Below are positions 55,231-64,000 of a stretch of DNA of 64,000 nt, piece after piece. A program made the position numbers and the translations under genes. The stretch is from assembly GCF_963675165.1 (NCBI RefSeq), contig NC_087389.1:5678120-5742119 (forward strand), in the 5' to 3' direction. This stretch comes from Halichondria panicea (Eukaryota > Porifera > Demospongiae > Suberitida > Halichondriidae). How positions within the stretch are numbered: position 1 is the stretch's first letter; each line of letters starts with the position of its first letter. The notes below the pieces were generated by a model, which had not been told where the DNA came from, searched no databases, and was given only the letters and a program-made list of their open reading frames with translations.

Positions 55231-55634
55231 TCGATGGCAACAAACACCCCGACAACGACTACTACCAATAAGCCACTAGCTATGTGCGATGCTATTACTA
55301 CTGATAAATCTACGACACACACCATCAAGGATCGGCCCACTCCCCAAAGTACAAGGCAAGATTACCAGATTGAAGCAGAAGAACTAAATCCAAACTCGTC
55401 AGGGAGCCCCATACTACAACATTATAAAATTAAACATCAAACAACTAAAAATCAAGCAACAAACACAAACACGAAAATTACGAGAGGGCAGCAAAATCTT
55501 TTTTGGGGGGAATCTTTTTTTCGTTCTTTTTTCTTAGGCTTTTGAGGGGACCTCGAAATAATAATAAAGTTCAAACCAGCTACACCAGTTCAACCACAAT
55601 GTTCAATCCACAGTAGTCACAAGACATCTCAGGT

Positions 55635-55858
55635 ACCAGTTAACACATCTCAGAGATACAAGAGGACAATTAAGACCATGCAGCTATATAACAACGTTCA
55701 TAAGAGGTTTCCAGGACAACAAGACCGTTAACATATCTCAGAGGTTTCCAGGACAATAAGACCGTTAACACATCTCAGAGGTTTCCAGGACAACAAAGAC
55801 CGTTTAATAACACATCTCAGAGGTTACCAGGACAAGACCGTTAACACATCTCAGAGGT
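55635..55858. repeat. Minisatellite, about 37-40 bp unit
   Basis: Five or so units of CATCTCAGAGGTTTCCAGGA + CAACAAGACCGTTAACA, variably trimmed. Confidence 0.9.
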
Positions 55859-56017
55859 AGTTTTCAGTACAAGCACTATTATCAAATCATTTTACTTTAA
55901 TGGCAGACCACACTACTATAACTTAAAATTGTAAAAAATGGGTAGTGACCCCATAATACTATAATTAGAATAATAATGCGCATGGCAATTGAGATGGTGA
56001 GATGCTGAGTCAGCTAG

Positions 56018-56285
56018 TAGATGTTGCCGTGCTCACGAGTTCAAGTTGTCTTCGCTTCAATCATCCGGGGAGGTGATCCAGTATTAGGTGTTGCCGTGCT
56101 CACGAGTTCAAGTTGTCTTCGCTTCAATCATCAGGGGAGGTGACCCAGTATTAGGTGTTGCCGTGCTCACGAGTTCAAGTTGTCTTCGCTTCAATCATCC
56201 GGGGAGGTGACCCAGTATTAGGTGTTGCCGTGCTCACGAGTTCAAGTTGTCTTCGCTTCAATCATCAGGGGAGGTGATTTAAAAT
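56018..56285. repeat. Four 67-bp tandem units
   Basis: Units containing TTGCCGTGCTCACGAGTTCA begin at 56024, 56091, 56158 and 56225, so the period is exactly 67 bp. Units alternate CATCCGGGG and CATCAGGGG, which suggests the array grew by copying a dimer. Confidence 0.95.
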
Positions 56286-57367
56286 TATGTTTATCCAGCG
56301 AAATGATCGACATATCCATATTGTGGTGGTGTCAAAGATTTGAGACTTCCCACAGTATTAGTGACGATCGAGACATCAGGAGATAGCGAAAATTAAGCCC
56401 CTCGAAATTTTTCCCTATACGGTAGGCTTCTGCTTTACATCGGAGAGCGATCGAGGTCCGGTGGTAAGTTGTGTGCACTTTCACTAGCATCAAGTTCATA
56501 AAATGTCCCAGTATAGCGTTGAGAAGTATTAGTGGCCATAGGTGGGAGGGGTCAGGGCTGCAATTGAGATTTATCCCACGTGCACTGAATGATATAGCGG
56601 AGGTCTTACATCTGGAGGAGGCTTTTGCAACATCGTAAGGAGAGGGCAATTACATAATTATAGTCATATCAGTTGAAAGTTGAAATTTGAGATGAATCCG
56701 GTAGTTTCTGGCCTGACATCAGTTGAGCGATAGCATCGAAGAATGTCACCCAAGGAGAGTATGAGAGATGGAATGATATCACAAATGTGGAGCATAACAT
56801 AATTATGACGAGGGGGGTGAAAGTAATCATGACTGTACAACGAATGCTGTAGTTTGCCTTAGTTAACATGAGAGATAGAAATAGCTCTAGGTTTTGCATG
56901 CTAATTATAAGGATGATCAAAAATAATGTGGAAGACAATGTGACATCAGGGATAAAGTCATGACAACACAAAGTGTTAGAGACAAAAATTAACAACGAGC
57001 TTGAAATGATATGGTCTATCACCGAATTACAAACTGATAATGTGGGTGAGTTAACGACAGTTAATGCATGTAATGATGTGTAGACCACATTGGAATTAGT
57101 ATCAAAATAATAATAATAATAATAATAACAATATAGCACATGGCCTGCCTTATTTTTAGGGAGAAATTGAAGATTCCATTTTATATCTCTCCACGATCCC
57201 GAGAAACAACCAGTCCAAGAGACAGCTAAATTTAAGCAACCAGTCTAAGCTCGGCAATAAAAAGCACCTATCGTATAACAGAGTACGTTACATCTATTCC
57301 AGTCAGTGTAATCAACTTCCCGTCAAACGATATTCCGCAATAAAAAGTACCCATAACCTAATACTTA
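56286..57367. other. Interval without a supported gene
   Basis: A minus-strand open frame of 156 codons (56669-57139) is hydrophobic and begins in a TAA/ATT microsatellite (CYYYYYYYF), which argues against it being a real start. A CCGTATAG-type MITE end (CCCTATACGG-TA) lies at 56413-56424. Nothing else is supported. Confidence 0.4.
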
Positions 57368-57835
57368 CAAGCACAATCCATACGTAGGAATAGAGAGATC
57401 CACCAAAGAAACTGCACAACCTATGTATTCCATCGAAACAATTTATAATTAAACTTAAAATTGGTCCCCTTCTAATTATGAATATTAATATTTAGCCTGC
57501 CCTGAAATCAAACAACTTACAAACATCAATTGTCCCTCCCACAAGCACTGCTGTATATGTCCTTTGCGCGTATTCTTAGCGTGATATTCTTAGCGTGTAT
57601 TATTCCGATATTTTTTTAAGTACAATCCGTACGTAGCAATGGAGATCCACCAAAGAAACTGAACAACCTATGTATTCCCTATACCATCGAAATAAACTTA
57701 AAATTGGTCCCCTCCTAATTATGAACATTAACAAAAGCTTGCCCTCAAATCAAACAACTCACAAACATCAATTGTCCCTCCCATAAGCACTGCTGTATAA
57801 TTATGTCCTTTGCGCGTATTCTTAGCGTGTATTAT
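57368..57835. repeat. Direct duplication of about 220 bp
   Basis: The stretch from ACAATCC-TACGTAG through CCACCAAAGAAACTG and CAAACATCAATTGTCCCTCC to GCGCGTATTCTTAGCGTG is present at 57368-57592 and at 57621-57835. Confidence 0.88.
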
Positions 57836-57846
57836 ATTATTATAAT

Positions 57847-58083
57847 ATAACACCCTGACAGCGATGTTTCCCCGGGGTGTTGAGACAGTAGGTACCCCAG
57901 ATGGAGTCATCTTCTCTACACTCATCAATATCTGGTGGGCCAGGGTGAGTCACACTGTGTACTAGTACAAGCCAGTCTCCTCACCTGTACAAGATCCCTC
58001 CACCTCCTCATATCACAGGGCACATTCCTTACAGCTGTCAGCCCCCGGACCACCACACTCTGTCAGGCATGCCTTATCACACA
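57847..58083 (-). pseudogene. CRELD-type EGF fragment
   Basis: Exon 57985-58083 reads CDKACLTECGGPGADSCKEC, AL, stop (TGA), YEEVEGSCT, a furin-like cysteine repeat; it joins in phase 1 to 57847-57931, DIDECREDDSIWG, YCLNTPGKHRCQG, a calcium-binding EGF (DIDEC). The order cysteine repeat then DIDEC is that of CRELD. The TGA replaces the glycine codon usual in CADGYE. It lies upstream of the CRELD N-terminal fragment on the same strand, so gene order is inverted relative to a normal gene. Confidence 0.7.
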
Positions 58084-58615
58084 CTGCATGGATGCATGTG
58101 CGTGGGTGTGCGTGGGCGTGTGTGTGGGGAGATGGTGAAAGTACATGTCACTGTGGGTCACATGTAAATTATGACATTATTATGTTGAAGAGCTTATGGT
58201 TGAGTCATGTGACCACCGCCTTAGGGTCCCGCCCACACCACAAGATCTGGTGCATGAGTGAGAGTTTGAAATAAAAGCATCGCCATGGCACAAAAAGTTA
58301 AGGGTTAGCTAATTTAAGGGGCTCTCCCTGCAAGTGCAGAAAATTACCGTTCGATTAGTTAATGCTTAACTACATTTTCTGGTGAGCATATACAGTCAGT
58401 GGAGATAGTCCGACCATAGGGAGAATACACGGATGACTGCAAACATGTTATTAGCGGAAATTCTAAGACTTTAACTATGGAAAGTGAACTGTTTATTGAA
58501 GTGTGTCTGCTAATTTCATGTGCTTCTATTGAGTTGGGACTTCCCCTGATTATAATGCCTGATTATAAGAGGTGTCTTTATTTCAAGGGTGGTCAGTGTA
58601 GCCACACCCCCTCAC
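58084..58615. other. Gene-free spacer
   Basis: No exon recognised; short GTGTGGGCGTG tract at 58098-58130. Confidence 0.5.
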
Positions 58616-58905
58616 CTGTAATGGCGTGCTGAATCTTCCTCTTCCTCTCTAGGATGCTCCTCTCCTGGTCCTCCACTGACTTGTGATAGAGCTACTCACC
58701 ACACAGCCTCATCTGACAACACACCTGAACGTCGAACAGGGGACAATGGCAATTTGATTATGTTGGATTAAATAAATGCTGTACTAGTGCTGCTCATAGA
58801 CCACACTTACAGGGTAGACTCTTTAAGCCTGCAATCAATATCCTAGCTGTCTCCAGCTCTTCATCCTTCATTGATTCTTGCTTCTTTTGTTTCTGATCCA
58901 CGTGG
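58616..58905 (-). CDS. Coiled-coil exons, best copy
   Basis: Exon from about 58811 to 58905 reads KQKKQESMKDEELETARILI, AGLKSLP before GTAAG; exon 58616-about 58700 reads LYHKSVEDQERSILERKRKI, QHAIT before GTGAG. Damaged relatives accompany dynein fragments 1-3 but there the second exon is truncated by the CCGTAAG MITE. Highly charged helix; protein not recognised. No lesion is seen here, but a GTGAG between the two pieces makes the exon start uncertain. Confidence 0.45.
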
Positions 58906-58933
58906 CATATCGCATGATGCTAGCCAGCAAAAG

Positions 58934-58998
58934 TAGTGGGAGGGGAGGGGCTGGTGTTTTATTCTTCATTTCCAAACACCAGCCCCTCCCCTCCCACT
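58934..58998. repeat. Short G/C-rich foldback
   Basis: AGTGGGAGGGGAGGGGCTGG pairs with CCAGCCCCTCCCCTCCCACT. Shorter relative of 2784-2876, in the same place relative to the coiled-coil exons. Confidence 0.85.
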
Positions 58999-59089
58999 AG
59001 AAAAGGCCTGTATAGATCTATTTCTCTGGATCTATTTAGGCCTTTCTGTGATCTACAATTGTTAATTGTCTCTCAAAAATGATAGCTGC

Positions 59090-59625
59090 AAGAGAATGCA
59101 GTCTGCCGCCTTTATGCAGCTTTATGCAACTTATACTGCCTTTATGCAGCTTGTGCATACGCAGCCACTGCCTTTATGCAGCCGGGTGGACTGGCCATCC
59201 GCTTTGTTTTTACTTACGTATAATTATACGATCTCTTTTTTATTTCAAAAAAGGCGCCAGACATGAATAGAAGCAACATAAATTTATTGTAAGCAACATG
59301 ATACTGCCTTGATGCAGTCTGTTGTGCCTTATATATGCAACCTGCTGCCTTGATTGCAGCCTGCTGCCTTATATGCAATTAACCTTCTGCCTTGATGCAG
59401 CCTGTTGCCTTGATGCAACCAAATTTATTGTAAGCAACATGATACTGCCTTGATGCAGTCTGTTGTGCCTTATATGCAACCTGCTGCCTTATATGCAATT
59501 AACCTACTGGCTTGATGCAACCTACTGCCTTGATGCAACCTATACTGCCTTGATGCAACCTACTGCCTTGATGCAACCTATACTGCCTTGATGCAACCTA
59601 CTGCCTTTATGCAGTCTGTTGCCTT
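59090..59625. repeat. TGCCTTGATGCA satellite-like array
   Basis: More than twenty loose units of 16-21 bp built on CTGCCTT(G/T)ATGCA(G/A)CC, with a longer repeat of about 170 bp superimposed (AAATTTATTGTAAGCAACATG at about 59279 and 59421). Confidence 0.93.
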
Positions 59626-60082
59626 TATAATTAACTAGATAACTTATAAGACAACAGAAAATGTACTACACTTCAGTATAGCTGACTGTTAGTGATACAC
59701 CATTATATCCATAGATACTGTAATTTATAGTATCTATGATTATATCTATGGCAAAACTTCATTAATTAATCCAAGTTTCCGGTAAGGTTTTCGCTCTATA
59801 TATAATTTTATACATGCATGTATATAGTTACACATAATGTTATTACAATAGTCACGTTTAGAAACAAATTTATGCAATGAATAAAGTAGCTATTATATGG
59901 AGCTAATAATCTGAGACCTGTAACAACACATTATTATAATAATTATTATTACCATACATGCACTTAAACTAGTTGAAGAAACTGTGTCACAGAGTTCAAA
60001 GCGTTCGTATCGAATTTTAGTGAGTTCCATTCTCTAATAAATATTATTCTTGGGAAATAAGAGTAATAGTATATACCGTATA

Positions 60083-60858
60083 CAGGGGCGTTTCTAGAGA
60101 TTGAAGCAGGAGGGTGCTCAAAAGTATAGAAAAAAAAATGGAGCCGCGCGCGTGCGCGATTTTACGCCCCCGCATTTATTGCGGCGTATCTTTCATACAT
60201 CCTCCCTCATGCAGCCTTGCAGCAAAAAAGTACAGCACACTGCCCAAGAAAAGAGCGGCTCCTACTATTCTCCTCTAGAGATTCTCTCTTCCATTCTAGT
60301 TCTGTTACTATGTTACTAGACAAAGCATCTAGTTACAATAATTTTTCTGTGTATCTTCTTGTAAATGACAATACAATGTATAATGTTGTAGTTTGTAGCC
60401 CAGAGAAATCTAAAGTACCGGTACTATATAGCTCATAGTTTCCTGCTAAATACACTCAAATGGGATCTAATACATGCATAGCGTGATAATAAGACATAAT
60501 TATGAGTCAGTCATCTTGTAGGATCTCCATGCACTATTCTCCTGGGGTACATCCTAGCAAACTGGTCAATCACAATGGGGATGTCCAGTCATTCTAGTGT
60601 TAGTCATTGCTTCTCAGTATCTCTCAGTGGAGCAAGAGGTGATTGGGATAGTGCAGAGGATCTATTATGTAGCATTACATAACAACATTGGAATGGCAAT
60701 ACTGATTGCACATGCTCAATTGGGCGTGGTCATGACTTGTAATCGTGTCAATGAGATAGAGCTGCACAAGCTACTGAGTGATACGATTAGTTTCATGGTT
60801 GTCTGGGAGGACAGGGGGGTGCTCAAGCCCCCAAAGCCCCCCATTGTACACGCCACTG
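60083..60858. mobile_element. 776-bp hAT-like non-autonomous element, nested
   Basis: Ends CAGGGGCGTTTCTAGAGA and TACACGCCACTG are imperfect inverted repeats (CAG-GGCGT), and GGGTGCTC occurs near both ends. Left flank TACCGTATA and right flank AATAGCGGGTATATTT are the start of the CGCGGATTT MITE, so it appears to have landed in that MITE. GTATA/GTAAA may be a worn target duplication. No transposase seen. Confidence 0.55.
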
Positions 60859-61065
60859 GTAAATAGCGGGTATATTTCGATGGTATAAATTTTCGCGGAT
60901 GTGGCTTTAGAAAGGTTTTCGCGGATTTAATTTTCGTTGAATAGCGCCTTTTTTGCAGCATACAATCATGATGAAATATTAAATTCGCGGTTATAAATGT
61001 TCGCGGTTCATGCCTAATCCGCGAAAACCACAAACATTTATACTGTCGAAATATACTGTTTTAGC
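60859..61065. mobile_element. CGCGGATTT-family MITE, copy 1
   Basis: Inverse orientation of 61977-62171: GCGGGTATATTTCGATGG, TTTTCGCGGATTTAATTTTC, CGCGGTTCATGC and CCGCGAAAACCAC match in order. Its left terminus is split off at about 60074-60082 by the hAT-like insertion. Confidence 0.8.
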
Positions 61066-61692
61066 ATATCTGCATGTGATGATACTGGGCTCTCTGTATA
61101 ATTATATAAAACCAGTTTGTCTTTTTGCACTTTCCCTTATGTGCAGTGACCAATTCAAGATAGGTCTGCCGAAAAAATTATACCAAGGTACTAACCAGTA
61201 GCTATTCGGTTGTTATTATTGTTGAGTGGAATAGCTGATTCGAAAAACCATGCGCTTAACAGCATTTATAATTACCATTTTTTCAATCGCATAAAGATAA
61301 TAATACAGTAGATCTATTATAGCACACAATTTTGGAGGAAATGTTTTTAACAACAATCATGGTCATGCAATCATTACCCAACCGAACTTTTAACAGTGAA
61401 TGTGTTCGGCATGCACACTTTGATGCCTGGTATGGCATGCAGCAATGCAAAAATGCTCATTTATGATAATTATAATAATACAAAAAAAACCTATTGCTAA
61501 TAATTATATATGCTAGCTATATATATATAATTATAGTAGCTTTATTTTTTTTAAATTGACATCTCTACCGAGGCATCAGCAACCGTGGTGCTTTCATTAT
61601 AAGTGATATATCCTACAACAATTTAATATTAAACAAACATCTCTTTGGGAATAGCTATATTATGTCTCTTTAGTAATCATTAATTTTTTTAG
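61066..61692. other. Gene-free flank homologous to block 1
   Basis: 61336-61590 resembles 2990-3120 (TTTTTAACAACAATCATGG, CATCTCTACCGAGGCATCAG) and then jumps directly to the four-TM exon. The transmembrane exon and the RecQ element of blocks 1 and 2 are absent here. Confidence 0.6.
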
Positions 61693-62537
61693 ATAGTTTC
61701 GTCAGTGCTGAAAAAGTTGTTAAAAAGTTGCTGAAGAGACGTGTGAAGAAAACGAGATCGCCTGATTGGTACACTGCGCTTGATTTGATCACGATGTTTA
61801 TCAAGATCAACACCGTCTACTCGGCTATTGTTGGGATGACACAATCCACTGATTTCTGCAGCAGCACTGAAGTTGCTGCAAGCTCAGTTTTCCTGTCCAT
61901 CTGTGTTCTACTGGGAATTGCTAGCGAGTTAATCGATGCTTTGGATACGAATTTAAAGAGCATGCAACAAAGAATACCGTATATGTTATATATATAGAGA
62001 GTATAATAATATTCGTGGTTTTCGCGGATTAAGCATGAACCGCGAATTTAATATTCCATGCATGCATGCTGCAAAAAAGGCGCTATTCCACAAAAATTAA
62101 ATCCGCGAAAACTTTTCTAAAGGCACATCCGCGAAAATTTATACCCTCGAAATATACCCGCTAATATACGGTATATCAATAAGTCATTCAATCAATTGGT
62201 AACTATCGGCATGATTCTTATTGTCACTATTTGCCTTCCCTTTTATTTACTGGCCGATAATTTCCAGCCTCTCGATTGTGCGTTCAGTTGTGACACTATT
62301 GTTGCTAATGCGATCATCAGCACAACCACATGCAACTGGACGGCCAACAGTGGAGTTAGACTGGGGTTTACCCTAACCACGCTTATTATCGTCCTCATCT
62401 TCTCCAGTGTTTATTTCTATCATGTTCGATTAGCTGAAATAAATCGAAAGAAGCTGAAGAGTAACATTGTTATAATTACTGGGAAAGAATTTAAATTATT
62501 AGGTATTGTCTCATATTCACATTACACCAGGCCCTGA
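61693..62537 (+). pseudogene. Four-TM membrane protein, copy 3, split by a MITE
   Basis: Begins after TTTTTTTAG with the frame DSFVSAEKVVKKLLKRRVKK and runs through the first two membrane segments to LDTNLKS. A 195-bp MITE then interrupts the exon (61977-62171). The rest (VTIGMILIVTICLPFYLL ... LAEINRKKLKSNIVIITGKE) is open in its own frame. Apart from the insertion it is well kept, so the gene was intact until recently. Confidence 0.8.
61977..62171. mobile_element. CGCGGATTT-family MITE inside a coding exon
   Basis: TA-CCGTATATG ... ATATACGG-TA, with interior GTTTTCGCGGATTAAGC and AATCCGCGAAAACTTTTC. The uninterrupted exon in copy 1 (AAGAATACATCGACAAG, about 6194) is the empty site. Confidence 0.93.
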
Positions 62538-62913
62538 TAACATTATTTTTACCCATTATTAACCCTATTCTCGAAAAATGTGCCTATATATTAAAAATCC
62601 AAAAATGAATGCGACAAAAATAATAATTATAGACTAAATTAACATAAACACAGCACACATGCAAAGCTAACTGACACATGTACACGACATTATTAATATA
62701 ATCATGATTCTCATAATATTGGTGATAATCCTTCAAGCCATGAAATGTCGTTATGCAAAACTTAATGTAATGATCTTTACCATTGATGACTATTATGCTA
62801 AAAATTATTCCGAGCATAATTTATCAGGGCCTACATTACACACTGTGCATATGGCAAATGACACTATCATTAGTAACATACAAATCTTGAGTATAAGCAA
62901 TAAAAATAATGAG

Positions 62914-63980
62914 CTATGCTAATAATAATAATTTTTTTCTGATGTGTTCCGAGCTTTCACCTTTGACCCTAAGCGAGTCCCCGTCTAACTTGCCATGGTG
63001 ACTATGGGATGGACTTTGACCTGGGCTTGATACTGATTTGATCTCTGTCGGGTTGTCATAGCGACTATAGTCTGGAAACTCGGTAATAGTTTTAGAGAAC
63101 TTGACTTTCGAAGCCGATCTCCTAGCGTCTCTACAGTGTGTGGGCGTGTGTGTGGGTGGGGGGTAATTTATAAAGAACAGAAATAATGCTGCAACTAAAG
63201 TGACTGCTATAGTGTACACACTGCTATAGTGTACACACACGATTGGTAATACACAGTGACACTAGCAAGAGCAAGTGTATGCAATGGCCGAGTGGTCTCC
63301 CAGTAAAGTGTAGGGATAACTCACTCTGTGTGTCTCTGGCTCCTGGAGGACCTCTCACTCTTGCTATCAGCCTGGGCAGAGAAATCAAACAATGTAGGTG
63401 GCTACTAAATAAGTGTATGCTGTTTGTTACATTGAAACCTGTCTATACCCTACAACTAGCCTCTATAATACAGCCAGGTTAATGGGCTCCATAGCATGTG
63501 TTTGGACTTGTGTTAGCAGGCCACCCTCTATAATACAGCCAGGTTAATGGGCCCCAAAGTCTCCGGAGAGCATGTGTCCCTCTATAATACAGCCGGGCCC
63601 CAAATCTCTGCCCGGTGCATGGCCACTACCAAACGGGTATGATACAGTATTGCACAAAAGCTACACACATGTACAGTGTCTCTCACCTCATCTGACTTGC
63701 TGCAGAGGTGCTGTATGATAGGAGTGAGGGGGGAGAAGGTTCGGGTCATACCACCACCACGTTGACGAGCCTCTCCATTAGCATTCATATGCTGAGCTAC
63801 TGACGTCATCTGCTTCCTGTGTGTGTGTGTGGGGGTGTGTGGTGGGAGGGTGTGTGTGTGTGTGTGTGTGTGTGATGGGAGGGTGTGTGCGTGTGTGTGG
63901 TGGGAGGGTGTGTGTGTGGGGGGGAGGGTGTGCGTGTGAGTATGTGTGTGTGGGGGGGTGGTGCAGTCATAGTGTGTGTA
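62914..63980 (-). pseudogene. Synphilin-1-like gene, copy 4 (3' part, runs off the window)
   Basis: Exons 63687-63816 (FSPLTPIIQHLCSKSDE), 63325-63371 (ADSKSERSSRSQRH) and 62914-63130 (KVKFSKTITEFPDYSRYD, NPTEIKSVSSPGQ, HHGKLDGDSLRVKGE). All three are open, so this is the best-kept 3' end. Upstream exons lie beyond the window, past the compound GT/G minisatellite (63820-63980). It may belong to a functional gene; the window cannot decide. Confidence 0.6.
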
Positions 63981-64000
63981 TATTATTACATGACATGGTA

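Noticed and set aside
55234-55545. 103-codon Thr/Asn/Gln-rich frame
   Set aside because: Low-complexity composition, ends in a poly-T/poly-G tract, no recognisable gag or enzyme motif; not enough to call a retrotransposon.
56669-57139. Hydrophobic 156-codon frame on the minus strand
   Set aside because: It begins in a TAA/ATT microsatellite, has no domain, and AT-rich DNA often gives hydrophobic chance frames. Kept only as a note.
1-64000. CRISPR arrays, tRNA, rRNA or bacterial operons
   Set aside because: Tandem repeats lack CRISPR-like constant repeats with unique spacers; no tRNA cloverleaf or rRNA core sequence was recognised; introns and gene types are animal-like.

Overview
This is eukaryotic, almost certainly metazoan, nuclear DNA. 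It is AT-rich, genes are split into short exons with canonical GT...AG introns (about 55-300 bp where both edges are visible), and it is full of microsatellites and short inverted-repeat transposons. The gene set (dynein heavy chain, EEA1-type FYVE exon, CRELD, a synphilin-like ankyrin protein, a ROC/COR-Death protein) plus the compact introns and the 'attataatta / acatgtacatgt' texture suggest a demosponge of the Amphimedon type. That placement is inference from style; no species marker is visible.

Layout. A block with the order dynein fragment (-), CCGTA-ended MITE, foldback, transmembrane exon (+), RecQ fragment inside an inverted-repeat element (+), four-TM protein (+), synphilin-like gene (-) occupies about 1-10.2 kb. 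It recurs at 28.9-43.6 kb, nearly identical and broken by independent insertions, including a 3-kb segment with an intact piggyBac transposase. Partial copies of its modules lie at 10.6-15.1, 44.8-50 and 58.6-64 kb. Most copies are damaged, and several lesions are shared between copies, so decay began before duplication.

Between the repeats lie more unique parts: a large ROC/COR-like GTPase with a row of homologous phase-1 mini-exons and two Death domains (16.2-21.2 kb, -), which looks intact; a coiled-coil gene segment with repeated exon-like units (23.8-26.9 kb, -); two displaced pieces of a CRELD gene (50.9-51.5 and 57.8-58.1 kb, -), each with one in-frame stop; and a decayed relative of the Death-domain gene (51.9-52.4 kb, -).

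Functionally the window is a graveyard and recombination zone more than an operating pathway. The only convincing intact genes are the ROC/COR-Death gene (possible innate-immune or stress signalling), the piggyBac transposase and one four-TM protein copy. The main interest is the unusually readable transposition history: paralogous empty sites, target-site duplications, nested insertions, an exon loss between two MITEs, and a RecQ-type helicase carried inside an inverted-repeat element. No tRNA, rRNA or CRISPR array was recognised.
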